NCBI RefSeq assembly: GCF_036373705.1
Contig: NC_089866.1
Span: 5,382,001-5,446,000, forward strand
Length of the DNA: 64,000 bases
Reading direction: 5' to 3'
Source: Amia ocellicauda
Taxonomy: Eukaryota > Chordata > Actinopteri > Amiiformes > Amiidae
Under the pieces are notes generated by a model. That model made no database searches, was not told where the DNA came from, and saw nothing but the letters and a program-made list of their open reading frames with translations. The position numbers were made by a program, and so were the translations under genes. Positions 50,421 through 60,910 of this stretch are shown in pieces. Within the stretch, counting starts at the first letter, position 1, and every line of letters starts with the position of its first letter.

Positions 50421-52828
50421 CTTTAAATACGTTTGTCTGTGAATAAGTCCTGGACTGTTGAGTACAATCCGAGCCCAGGAGGGTTTTTTAATGGCCCGTT
50501 TGGGTGGAGATTTTTAATTAGGCTTCCATGCAGGAAGCTAGGATTTATTTATTATTATTTTCCGCCCAAATTCAGATGCCGCTAAACGCTCCCACACGCC
50601 TGACGCGCAGCCTTATCAAAAAATGGATGAGATCAAAAATAAAAAACGCATGCAAAGTGTATAGAATTTGAACCGAAAAAAGGAGAAGAAACGGAAGTAA
50701 AACTGGCCTGCAGCCCGGCTTTTTTTGTTTTCGTTACGAGTTTTGGCGCGGTTTTGTCGTGAGGGCGGGATTTACAGGGAGGCCTGGATCCTTTGTCTCC
50801 ATTGGTCCAGCAGGTTTGAGTGACGGTTCTTCCTGACCCAATCAGTGAGCAGGTGGGCTGGTCTGACAGTCACGCTGCAACACATGTGACGTCACTGACT
50901 GACCCAGACTGAGCGGTGCAGCTACATGAATTGAATTATAAACAGCATGCTTTTAATTAAAAGTTGTGGACAATCGCTTTCTACATATTACATGTGTTTA
51001 TTTCATACAGCCTTTATTCGATTCTTTATCAATGGCGCCAGTAATTTTGTAGGTGACATATATATATATATATGTATGTGTGTGTGTATATATATATATA
51101 TATGTGTGTGTAATAAATGAAGTTCACTTCAAACCCATTCCATTCCAATGTTGTAATGATCCCAGTCCTGCACTTCCGGGTGTCTTGATTAGTATCCCAG
51201 TTGGAGAATGTCCAAGCAGAGCAGAAAATCTCATTCCTTTTGATTGTAAAGATAGTAAGATGGTATGAACTGAACCGTTCTCCAGCCTTCATTTATTCAC
51301 TCTGTGTTTGTACATAATTGACAAGTATGCACATTATAGTTATGTTTTTATAGGGTTAAGTTAGTTTTGAAAAATAAAAACAAAGTAACTGCTGCTACAG
51401 AAACGGGTAGCATCTCTTCCTGTCCCACACACTAAACCTTCCCCATCTGCATGGCATCTTTATGCATGGTGGGTAAAACAACCACTCCCCTTCTCCACAC
51501 TTTTTCAAACTTTAAAGTGACAATAAAATTTCTACCGTCACACAAGAAATTAATGTTATAGTCCACTGACATTGAAATACTCACTTCAAACGACAAAAGA
51601 TTGAAAACCTCAAATGCATACTACATTGGATTGAAATTGAAAATTACATTTAAATTATTTAATAACGCATGCATTTAAACAACAAATGCCTGTTCAAATC
51701 TGAAACATACTGATGCAGCTTGGAAGCCTTTAAAAGGTTGCATGCAACTTCTAGTTATTGTTATTTGTTTTGCTGAGCTCATTTTTCTCTGCTGGGGTTG
51801 GTTTCTTGTGTACCGTAGTACAATTCGATGAAGCCCTCGGTAGCGAGGCCACAGAGGACATTTTGGACTTGTTTTTTTATTAGTATTATAATTTCAAGAT
51901 CCCCCTACCAAATTAAAAAGTGCACCAACGATAAAAACAAGGGATTCAATCTATCAGGCCATTTGGCCATTTATTGACCTTTCACGACTATTTGAACTTG
52001 AGTACTTGGGTACACTTATTTGTTTCACAGTGAATTGTGCAGTTTTATTTTGTTTGAGACTGCGAGTTCAATTCTGTGGTTTTATTTTTCTTGACTCTTG
52101 AAATTTTCCCCATTGACAACTTAATTTATGCAGTGCAGTGAGGAGAAACTTGGCAAGGCCTGTATTGGCTGGGTAGTCAAACCTGCCAGTCATTCAGTTC
52201 ATAGGTCCAGTGAAACACATGACATGTTATTGCAGACCAGGGGGTTTCCTAATTTATTCGCTCTGTATTCCTCCAGCTCTGCGCCCCTCGGCTGACCGGC
52301 CGAGACAAGGGGCGGCTGCAGGAGAACCCTGAACAGAAACCTAAACACAGCATGCAGCAGTGCCAAAGAGTTTGCCGAGTTACGGTTCGAACAGGACAGA
52401 GGAGGGCAGGAGACACGCTTTGTCTGACGCCGTGTCTGTCTGCAGCTGAGGCCGTGCTAAACAGTCTCCCTTCACTTGGCAGGGGGCCAGTCCCTCTGCT
52501 GTTACTTCCATTCATTGTACGTCCATTTGCCACCAGATTGGTGACACAGGTTATAGGGTGTCTAGTGTGTTTTAAATAGTTATTTCGTGTAAGTGACAGA
52601 GCTTCCAGATGAGACCTCCTAATAGCACTGATTGTACACAAAAGGAAAAGTGTTTAATTAGTTGTTTTAAAGTCGCATTCAGAAGTTATGCAAAATCGTG
52701 TCTGTGGTTGAGTTTCAACATTCAGGGCAGGGCTGAAGGAAACCAGTACGGGTTGAAAGGGTCTGCAATCCTTTTGCACAACAAAGTGGGACGGGTTGCA
52801 CTGACATTGTGATCTTCCATTTCCACAG
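50421..52828. other. Intervening sequence before the DHRS7B exons
   Basis: No exon encoding the membrane anchor or the Rossmann GxxxGxG motif of DHRS7B was found. A second promoter-like patch at 50740-50910 has an E2F-like TTTTGGCGCGG, two CCAAT-type boxes and a CRE (TGACGTCA near 50888). A TA/TG microsatellite occupies about 51058-51110. Confidence 0.5.
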
Positions 52829-54144
52829 ACCTACACCCCCAGTACCGTGACCTTTGACCTGTCGGACACAGAGACCGTGGCCAGCGCGGCGGAGGAGATT
52901 GTCAAATGCCACGGTCACGTGGACATCCTGATCAACAACGCCGGGATCAGCTACCGGGGCACGATCCTGGACACCGCCGTGGATGTGGACAAAGAGGTGA
53001 TGGACATCAACTACTTCGGGCCCATTGCTCTCACTAAAGGTAGGTGTGTCTCATTTTATTAAAGCTTTAAAGCGTTTATTTAAAACCCAAATGAACCATA
53101 AATGAACCCCATCACAGCAAAGGGGTGCTCTAGTGCTGGCAGCGTCCAGCCGAGTCATTGGGCCTGCTGGTTTGAGTGGGAAGGTGGGTGTGGGTGTGGG
53201 TTGCCTCTCTGGGCTCTGAGTAACAGCTGCTCTGTCCCCAGCGATCCTGCCCTCCATGGTGCAGCGCCGGAGCGGCCACATCGTGGTGATCAGCAGCGTC
53301 CAGGGCAAGATCGCCATCCCCTTCAGGTCCGCCTGTAAGTACCGTCGGCCGAGAGAGTTCAGTTCAATAATTTAGATCTGGGGATGCTAGCTGCAGAAGC
53401 AAAAAACTTGATCTTGTTCCGTCTGTGGCTGAGTGTACGAATTGGTGGGAATGCCTCAGATTACAAAGACTAGTCTGATTTCTGCACACCAGCATCTGAA
53501 AGATGTCCTGGAAAATGTATGTAGAGTTCCTGGGTTTTCCCTGCAGGTCTCTGTTTAAAACGATGCAGCCTTATGTATTATGTGAGGCTCTCAGTCACTG
53601 GGCAGGTCTTGAAAGCTGTGGATATGAATAAATCACTTATTCATATAAATGTAATTATACCAACAGAACTCCTGCACAACGAGCTCCAAGTAACAGTGCT
53701 AGTGAAGTCGGTTAGAAAATTGGGATGTCCGCTATTTTGAACAGAGGTTTCTGTCCAGTCTCGGTGAAAACCAGCTACGGATGTTTAAAGAGGACGAGAG
53801 AACCCATGCAGTAAACATCACGTCACTACAGTTACCAGACAGACGTGTTTGGGCTGTAAAGAGCTGGTGCCGTGTCCCCTGGCGCTCAGCGCAGGGTGTC
53901 GGTGCCGCTGATTGTCCCTGCTGTCGTGTCTGTTTCAGTGCTGGACAAGAACACGGCCGAGGGGAGGGACCCCCGCGATGTGGCCGACGCGATCCTGAAG
54001 GCGGTTGGCAGGAAGAAGCAAGACGTGTTGATGGCCGGCTTGCTGCCCACTGTCGCGGTCTACATGCGCACTCTGTGCCCGGCGCTCTTCTTCAAGTTCA
54101 TGGCTGCCCGGGCCAGGAAGGAACGCAAAGCCAAGGACAACTAG
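52829..54144 (+). CDS. DHRS7B: DHRS7B, incomplete: three exons, catalytic and cofactor exons missing
   Basis: Exons 52829-53039 ([31 protein letters not shown]), 53242-53334 ([20 protein letters not shown]) and 53939-54144 (to stop, ending [11 protein letters not shown]) match dehydrogenase/reductase 7B, a membrane-anchored short-chain dehydrogenase. Seen: the NNAG motif and the catalytic-Ser strand. Not seen: the N-terminal anchor and cofactor-binding TGxxxGxG exons, and the exon with the active-site YxxxK that should lie between 53335 and 53938. Exon 53242-53334 ends with one base of a Tyr codon, and the last exon starts in the complementary phase, so skipping the missing exon keeps the frame. 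No stop or frameshift is present in the surviving exons. It may be a decaying copy, a rearranged gene or an assembly gap. As shown it cannot encode an active enzyme. Confidence 0.8.
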
Positions 54145-54273
54145 CGCTCTGCCAACGGTGCGAGGAAGCTGCCCGGTTTCAAACCCTTTGAAATCAGTCT
54201 TCTACTAGTGAAGAGACCCCGGTGACGCACTGCAACGGTGTCACCTGGAATGCTGCTGAAGCCAGTAATTGAA

Positions 54274-54320
54274 CTGCTCAGTAACCCAGTGAGATTTGAA
54301 CCCGGGTTACTGCGCCACAA
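54274..54320 (-). repeat. Short hairpin with tRNA B-box-like motif
   Basis: The minus strand reads CAGTAACCCGGGTTCAAATC then TCACTGGGTTACTG, giving a 9-bp inverted repeat around a GGTTCAAATC B-box-like core. It may be a fragment of a tRNA-derived SINE; no complete tRNA fold is visible. Confidence 0.3.
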
Positions 54321-54529
54321 TGCAGAGGCTTTACGGCAGCATCAAATGGACAGGCTTCAGAATCACTACATTAAGAATAAAATTCGGCATAACAATACAT
54401 AATTTTTCATATGAGAAAATAAGTAATTTGTTCCAAGTTACAATTCAGCTTGTAATGTAACACTGCTACTAGGCATCAGGGGCCCCCAAATTTGCGTGTT
54501 GGGAAACCACGCCACTGACAATCGTATTA

Positions 54530-55497
54530 CTATTACGCTGTGATCAAGGCCTACAGTTGACTTGTTTTGGTTCAGCTGAGTAATGGCTGTAATATTGATA
54601 TTTGAGTTCTTGCATCTGAGGATACCTTGTGCAGCTGCAGCTCCTCCTCTTCCTCCCTGTGCCGCTCCTCCTGCCTCTGCTGCTCCTGGGCCTCAATGAG
54701 TTTCAGCTTCGCGATGGGGAACAGGTACTGGACCCTGGCCAACTCACGCTGCAACGATCACATCACTGTGCACTCGCGGCACCCACAATGCTTCGCTCGT
54801 CCTCCTGGCCGATTTGGTTCCTATTCTGTCTGCTTCATTGACCTCTAAGGTCTTGGACAGGAGTGGGCACCTCCAATCCTCAAGGGTGGGATTGCTGTAG
54901 GTTCTGTAGGTATCTGTCAAACTGCAGATGGCCTATATTGTACAAGTATGCCTTGTACTTCTCTGTATTTTTGCACTTATGTTGTAATAAGTAATATGTT
55001 GTGGATAAGGGCGTCTGCCAAGAAATAAAAATTAAAAAAATAATAATAAATTGATGTGTACTTATGACAGAGGTAGTTTGCTTTGATCTTCGGGAACTCA
55101 AAGGTATGTATGTGTATGTGTGTGTGTGTGTGTGTATAATTGTGTGTGGTAGTGTTTGCAGATCATGTGACAACTCTGCAGTGTATTCAGTCAGGCCCTG
55201 GATTTAAACCTCATAAAGCAACATCACAGAAGGTGCACAAAGCTGTTACCAGTTATCCAGATCTTTTCACTGAGTTCTATATGTAGTAAGACAGCACAGC
55301 AGTAGCCTAGGGCCCTCCTGTGCGGGTGACTCACTGTGTCGCCGTCCACAGCCCTGAAGTCCAGGTAGACGAGCTCAGGCAGGTGGGCAGCGATGAAGGT
55401 GTTGTAGTTCACGTCCTTGTCGATGGGGTTGCCAGCCAGGCTCAGAGAATGCAGCCTTTTCAACCTGCGCAGGTACACTACCTGCAGGACACAGTAG
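54530..55497. repeat. Duplicated DRC3 segment, right copy
   Basis: Direct-orientation counterpart of 26320-26806. About 460 bp of the extra length is intronic sequence between the two exons, including a SINE/L2-type tail at about 54930-55050 and a TG repeat near 55105-55135. Confidence 0.85.
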
Positions 55498-56550
55498 CAG
55501 CATAACATGGATCAGTGAGGTGGAGGAGGCTGCGTTGTATGCCTCGGGGTGTGTGGGAAGAATGTTTTTTATTCACACAAAACAATTGCTGGAGACTGTC
55601 CATGTTCTCCATGACTGAGATCTGGTTGTTCAGACTCAGATCCTGCAGTTTCACCAGCGAGTCAAGTCCTTCTATTACCTTGATGTGGTTGGATGACAGG
55701 TCTGAGAGAGAGGGAGGGAGGAGACAGTCGGCTGGTTTAAGTCACTGTGGTGCTCTCCAGACATGGATTGAGCATAAAATACAAATCTATTAAAATCCCC
55801 TTATTCCCTGATTTGTTCTGCTCCTGCCTTCCTAGTTTCTGCTCTCCTTAATATACCCCTCACTGCCCTCACTCTTGGTGAAGTGTTGTCAGCTCTCCCT
55901 GCATCACCAAGCCCTGTTGCCTGTTCTCCTTAGTGGCTTGTCCTGTGACGCTCGCTCCCTGTCCTCCCTCTTTTGCTCTGTGTTCTGTATCGGTTTCTCT
56001 TGACCTCCTGGATTTCAACCATAGCCTGTGACGTTGACCACGCCTTTGATTTCTTCTTGGCTCCTGTCTGCTCATTGCACGAGCTCTGCACTTGGGTCCT
56101 TTCTCCACCGCTCTACGGTCCTCCCACGAGGCACCCGTGACACCAACTACACCAGGTTGCTTAGGCATAATCATTCAGTCTTCTCCGGGACTTTGATGTC
56201 CAGCTGCTGGTGAATTCCCACAGGTTGTCAATCTTCAGGATGTCCGTAAAAAAATACTGACAGACGTCAAAAAACAGATAGCTTCTTCTCCCCAATTTTA
56301 TATATGATATTATTGCTTCCCCTCCCACACACACTCTGCTTCATTTTCTGTTTCAGCAGCCTGTGTCCTCCCTCTCCCTGTCAGTGTTGTACTCACACTT
56401 ATAGTCCAGGCGAAGGTGGCGCACCTCTCTGAGATTGATGCCCTCCTGCTTGGCGATGTGGCCGACCTGGCCATGAGGGCCCTGCACGGCCCTCTGGAGC
56501 ATTTCGTCATTCATCACACTGGGCTCCTCCGTGCCGAACAGCCCAGCCAT
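54626..56550 (-). pseudogene. DRC3: DRC3 (LRRC48), 5' part only (copy R), damaged
   Basis: Transcript order on the minus strand: 56399-56550 holds the start codon and MAGLFGTEEPSVMNDEML then AKQEGINLREVRHLRLDYK. About 56170-56255 begins DILKIDNLWEF but then loses bases and shifts frame to a stop. About 55585-55701 is an LRR exon (SSNHIKVIEGLDSLVKLQDL). 55335-55481 is the last LRR exon, and 54626-54748 the coiled-coil exon with eight extra residues (EERHREEE region) compared with copy L. The acceptor before DILK reads TACG where TACAG is expected. The LQVLSLGNN-type repeat that should precede VVYLRRL is absent. No exon downstream of 54626 is present; DHRS7B lies there in the opposite direction. 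The start was chosen because its spacing to VMNDEM matches the family. Confidence 0.85.
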
Positions 56551-56639
56551 TGTGCCGCTGTCAGCTGTACTGCTGCTGCGAAGTCCATTGCAATCTCGTG
56601 CTGCCCACTGCTGACAAAAAGGCTGTAGTTTCACCATGG

Positions 56640-57027
56640 ATTATCTGTCTCTCTCCATTGAAACCCTATTACAATTACCACCCCACTGACTGCCCACAGG
56701 GTGGCACTGCAATGAGGGAGGACTGTACAAAAGTCCATTAACCATACAGCTCTGGGACAAGCTATGGACTAGAAAAGCCTAAACCTGAATTCATTGTATT
56801 TCCAAGGGTCTCTAACATTGACTTTGACAATTGTTTAAGGTGAATAGATTTCTGACATGGCAAATGGACACATTTGTAATTTGGTGGTCCATATATGAAC
56901 AAAATATCCAATGTTATTATGTTTTGATTCTTATGTTATTTTATTAATTGAACTAATTGAATCGATTAACCAAACTGAACTGAATCAAATTGACCGAGTG
57001 ACTAAAAAGAGTCGCACTGCCCATCTC
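56640..57027. other. Sequence upstream of the DRC3 copy R start
   Basis: Expected DRC3 promoter region. No CpG-rich promoter is evident before the hAT-like element begins at 57028. Confidence 0.35.
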
Positions 57028-59566
57028 CAGAGGTGGATAGAGCACTGAAAAATCCCACTCCAGTAGAAGTACTGTTACTTTGATGACAGTAGAAGTAAGA
57101 GTACTGGTATAGAAAACTACTCTAGTAAAAGTAAAAAGTATTTGGAGTACAAGTTATGTAGTTCCTTTTATCAAGATGTTGTCACATGATCTGCAAACAC
57201 TACCACTATATAAATATATATATATATATACACACATTTTATTTCAGTCCCTTACAGTGGCACAAAGGATTCCGGGACGCTTAACTAAAGATGTCTAGTA
57301 ATGCATGTTTCCATAGTTTACAAATTAGGTGAAAGAGACAGTCTGACCTATTGAGCACCTAGGATTCCTCATGTGAGTGTGATGGGCAAAGGAACCAGAA
57401 CCCAACTCAACTGCGCTTCTCAGGTCCAATAGGTTGCAAAGGATTCTGGGAAAATGACACCCCAGCCTGACTCCAACTGAAGGCTGGCTGGGGAGATATA
57501 AATAGCAACGGGGAGCCTTATGTGGTTGGCGCGGCCCTATCCATATAGTGGGGTCAGCAGGCCCAGCCAAAGCAAGCCTCATGCCCACTGACAGCTGAGC
57601 CTGGGGAGATTCGATTCAGCATGTTCTCTCCCTTTTGATAAGTACTGATAATCATTTCTGCAAAATACTTCACTGATAAATATATATATAGGTTATGTGC
57701 ACTATATATATACTCGGCAGGAAAGGAAACATCCTCTCACTTTCAACTTTTATTTTCAGCAAACTTAACGTGTAAATATTTGTATGACCATAAAAAGATT
57801 GAACCACTAAGACATAAACTGAACAAGTTTCACAGATGTGTGACAAACATACATGGAATAATGTGTCCCTGAACACAGGAGGGGTCAAAATCAAAAGTAA
57901 CAGTCAGTATCTGCTGCATTAAGTCCTGCAGTGCATCTCCTCCTCATGGACTGACCCAGATGTGCCAGCTCTTGCTGTGAGATGTTACCCCACTCTCCCA
58001 CCAAGGCACCTGCAAGTTCCCGGACATTTCTGGGGGGAATGGCCCTACCCTCACCCTCCGATCCAACAGGTCCCAGACATGTTCAATGGGGTTGAGATCC
58101 GGGCTCTTCGCTGGCCGTGGCAGACACTGACATTCCTGTCTTGCAGAAATCACGTCCAGCGCAGGTGGGTTTGTGCCCATAGGCGACGCTGTTGCTGGTG
58201 ATGTCTGGTGAGGACCTGCCTTACAACAGGCCTGCAAGCCCTCAGTCCAGCCTCTCTCAGCCGATTGCGCACAGTCTGAGCACTGATGGAGGGATTGTGC
58301 GTTCCTGGTGTGACTCGGGCAGTTGTTGTTGCCGTCCTGTACCTGTCCCGCAGGTGTGATATTGGGATGTACCGATCCTGGGCAGGTGTTGTTACACGTG
58401 GTCTGCCACTGCGAGGACGATCAGCTGTCCTTCCTGTCTCCTGTAGCGCTGTCTTAGGCGTCTCACAGTACGGACATTGCAATTTATTGCCCTGGCCACA
58501 TCTGCAGTCCTCATGCCTCCTTGCAGCATTAGGCACGTTCACGCAGATGAGCAGGGACCCTGGGCATCTTTCTTTTGGTGTTTTTCAGAGTCAGTAGAAA
58601 GGTCTCTTTAGTGTCCTAAGTTTTTATAACTGACCTTAATTGTCCACCGCCTGTAAGCTGTTAGTGTCTTAACGGCCGTTCCACAGGTGCATGTTCATTA
58701 ATTGTTTATGGTTCATTGAACAAACATGGAAAACATTGTTTAAACCCTTTACAATAAAGATCTGTAAACTTATTTGGATTTTTACAAAATTATCTGTAAA
58801 ATACAATACATTGTCCTGAAAAAGGGACGTTTCTTTTCTGCTGAGTGTATATATATATAAGTACAGGTATCCGTGTACGCATAGAATGTGACCTGTCATT
58901 AATACATCACAGAGACTGCGGAAGGCCAGATTAGTAGTAGCCGCTGTCCCCCTATATTATATCAATCATGTTTAATGTGCTCTTTTAAAATGTACTTATT
59001 TTACTATTTTATGTTGCCATTTCTGTTCAACCATTATGTAAGTTGTGAGCCTAAGATTGACAGATTACATGTCATACACACACAACCCCTCCCCCTGTCA
59101 GCAGAAGAGGCCAGACAGCAAGGATTTATTTTTGAAATTCAGTTAAAAATGCTGCGTGAATAAATAAATACGATTTAGAGCCCCTGAATGCAATACAAGT
59201 AACGCACTCTACAGCATCTCTATGAGTGAGGAGATTGAATGTTTCTAGTTGATCATTGTTTTCATGAAACACTGGTCGGTTGCCCTTTGTTTTCATTTAA
59301 TTGGTTTAGACACAACAATGGTGGAAAGAGCCTTCTGATGTGTTATAGGTGGATATTATACATACTGTAGCACGCCAGGGGGTAGTGTAGTGATCTCGAT
59401 ATACACTATATATAGTGTTTGCTTGGAGAGCATGTGACAATACTTTGTTAAAAGTAACTATGTAACTTGTACTCTTTTACTTTTACTTGAGTAGTTTCTT
59501 ATACCAGTACTTTTACTTCTACTTGAGTAAAATTGTATCAAAGTAACAGTACTTCTACTCAAGTCA
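57028..59566. mobile_element. hAT-like element (Tol2-type ends), right end truncated
   Basis: The left end, CAGAGGTGGATAGAGCACTG, and the following AAGTACTGTTACTTT / AAAAGTAAAAAGTA sequence recur in inverted orientation at 59445-59565. The terminal CACCTCTG is missing on the right, where homology to the low-copy repeat begins at 59568. No transposase of its own is seen. It carries a nested Tc1-type element. Confidence 0.65.
57711..58848 (-). mobile_element. Tc1-type element nested in hAT-like element, internally deleted
   Basis: Inverted ends TACTCGGCAGGAAAGGAAAC and the complement of CACTCAGCAGAAAAGAAACG lie within TA-rich sequence. The minus-strand transposase is split. 58150-58542 holds the N-terminal DNA-binding half (TADRPRSGRPRVTTPAQDRY). 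About 57944-58135 holds the end with SPDLNPIEHVWDLLDRRVR. The section between HLRWT and the last Glu-containing block is lost, removing at least one catalytic Asp. Non-autonomous at best. Confidence 0.8.
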
Positions 59567-59567
59567 C

Positions 59568-59881
59568 GTTCGCGAATCCCACATTATCATACTATTATTC
59601 TATTATTATCATACATTCTTTCATCCCAATGAGACTGTGCGCACGTCTTGCATATCTGAAATGGTTGCTATTACTTTTGGTGCTGATCGGCGGTCCAGAT
59701 TCTCTTGGGGCCCCCAAGGACCACAACACTTTAAACAGCTGATGACTAGTGATAGGTTACTCCTTTCAGGATGCTTTTACAGGCAATATTACTATGGGAC
59801 GTAGATTGAACTCATGTATGAAGTTTTCAAATATGCCGTCGGTTTCCCATCAGAGCAATGCATCATGGGATAACACCAAAA
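59568..59881 (+). repeat. Low-copy repeat family, copy C
   Basis: Matches copy B from GTTCGCGAATCCCAC through GCATCATGGGATAACACCAAA but lacks the SINE found at 27677-27861, so it preserves the empty site (TTTCATCCCAATGAGACTG). It joins directly to the gene-like repeat at 59890. Confidence 0.8.
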
Positions 59882-59889
59882 GAAGAACA

Positions 59890-60570
59890 CCGTTTCAGCT
59901 CTGGGCAGAGTGCTGTCTTGATGGACACACTGTCCTCCACAGGACCGTTACTCGAAACAGCCGCCTGCAGGGTTACTGCATCACTTACTCCAAGAAAGGC
60001 AAGCGTGGCAACAAGCTGTTCTGGGAATCGATTCCCCACAGAAGCATCCTGAACAGGGTGCAGCCTCGTCCCTCTGCCGACTCCCCGTCCTCTGAGGAGT
60101 GCCATCGTCCATGGAGGAGCACAGAGGCCAGGGGGACGGGGGTGACTGTCAGATTACGAATCCACAGGGCCATCCTGGCACTGCAGCCCCGGAGGAGGCT
60201 CTGCTTCGTGTGGCCCTGTGACTCCACGGTCAATGCAGAGGGACAGTGTTGATCAGTGCTATCACAGGTGTGTCTGTCTCAGCGCCGTGTGTCGTCCTGT
60301 GGAGGAGAGACGGCTGGAGGGGGGCTGTACACCGAACACTGCCCTCATGCCTGACCTGAAACGGAGATACTGCAGCCTGGCCAGGGCAGCCCCCCAGCAC
60401 GAGCGAGTGTGGAGGGGTACCTACAGGTCTACTAAACCCCAAGGACAGCTTCTCCACTCGGGGGCGCAGGAGATCTGCAGGTGGATGTCACCCTGGAGCC
60501 AGGGCAGAAGTGTCCCCTGGCTTCAGCAGGACCACTGGGACCAATTATTCATTAAAATCTTATTCAATAA
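59890..60570 (+). pseudogene. Gene-like low-copy repeat, copy 2 (unidentified)
   Basis: Nearly identical to 14066-14640 and then continues in the expected order to SPWSQGRSVPWLQQDHWDQL and a polyadenylation-like AATAAA near 60567. In copy 1 this end piece is inverted and displaced to 13750-13990, so copy 2 keeps the ancestral order. Recognisable protein-like pieces lie in more than one frame. Parent gene unknown. Confidence 0.4.
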
Positions 60571-60769
60571 AAATATTGATGTATCTTGCCAGTTTTTAAT
60601 ATTTCCTCATTCAAATGCAATGGCGCAAACACTGCTGTATAGCCTTTTAACCCCCCACCCCATTACAAATCTGCTTTGTAACATTGTAAATACATACACA
60701 AACTACATATTATTATTATTACTACAGTCCTAATTATCATTAATCTCATAAATAAATCTAGAACTCTCT

Positions 60770-60910
60770 GACGGGTACAGGGGGCGCATGGCTGCTATTG
60801 GTGAGTTTCAGGTCCAGCTCGCGTCTCTGATTGGTTAATCCGGCCGTCAGTCACCGCTCTTGTGTTTCCGGGTTCCTGCAGCATGCTGTTGGGCTCTCCT
60901 GTGCGGTAGG
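60770..60910 (+). promoter_or_regulatory. Promoter-like GC-rich patch
   Basis: Contains two ATTGG (reverse CCAAT) boxes and GGGGGCGCATGGCTGCTATTG followed by GTGAGT, which could be a first exon with start codon and donor. A second donor-like GTGCG|GTAGGT lies near 60905. No downstream exon could be matched, so this is tentative. Confidence 0.3.
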
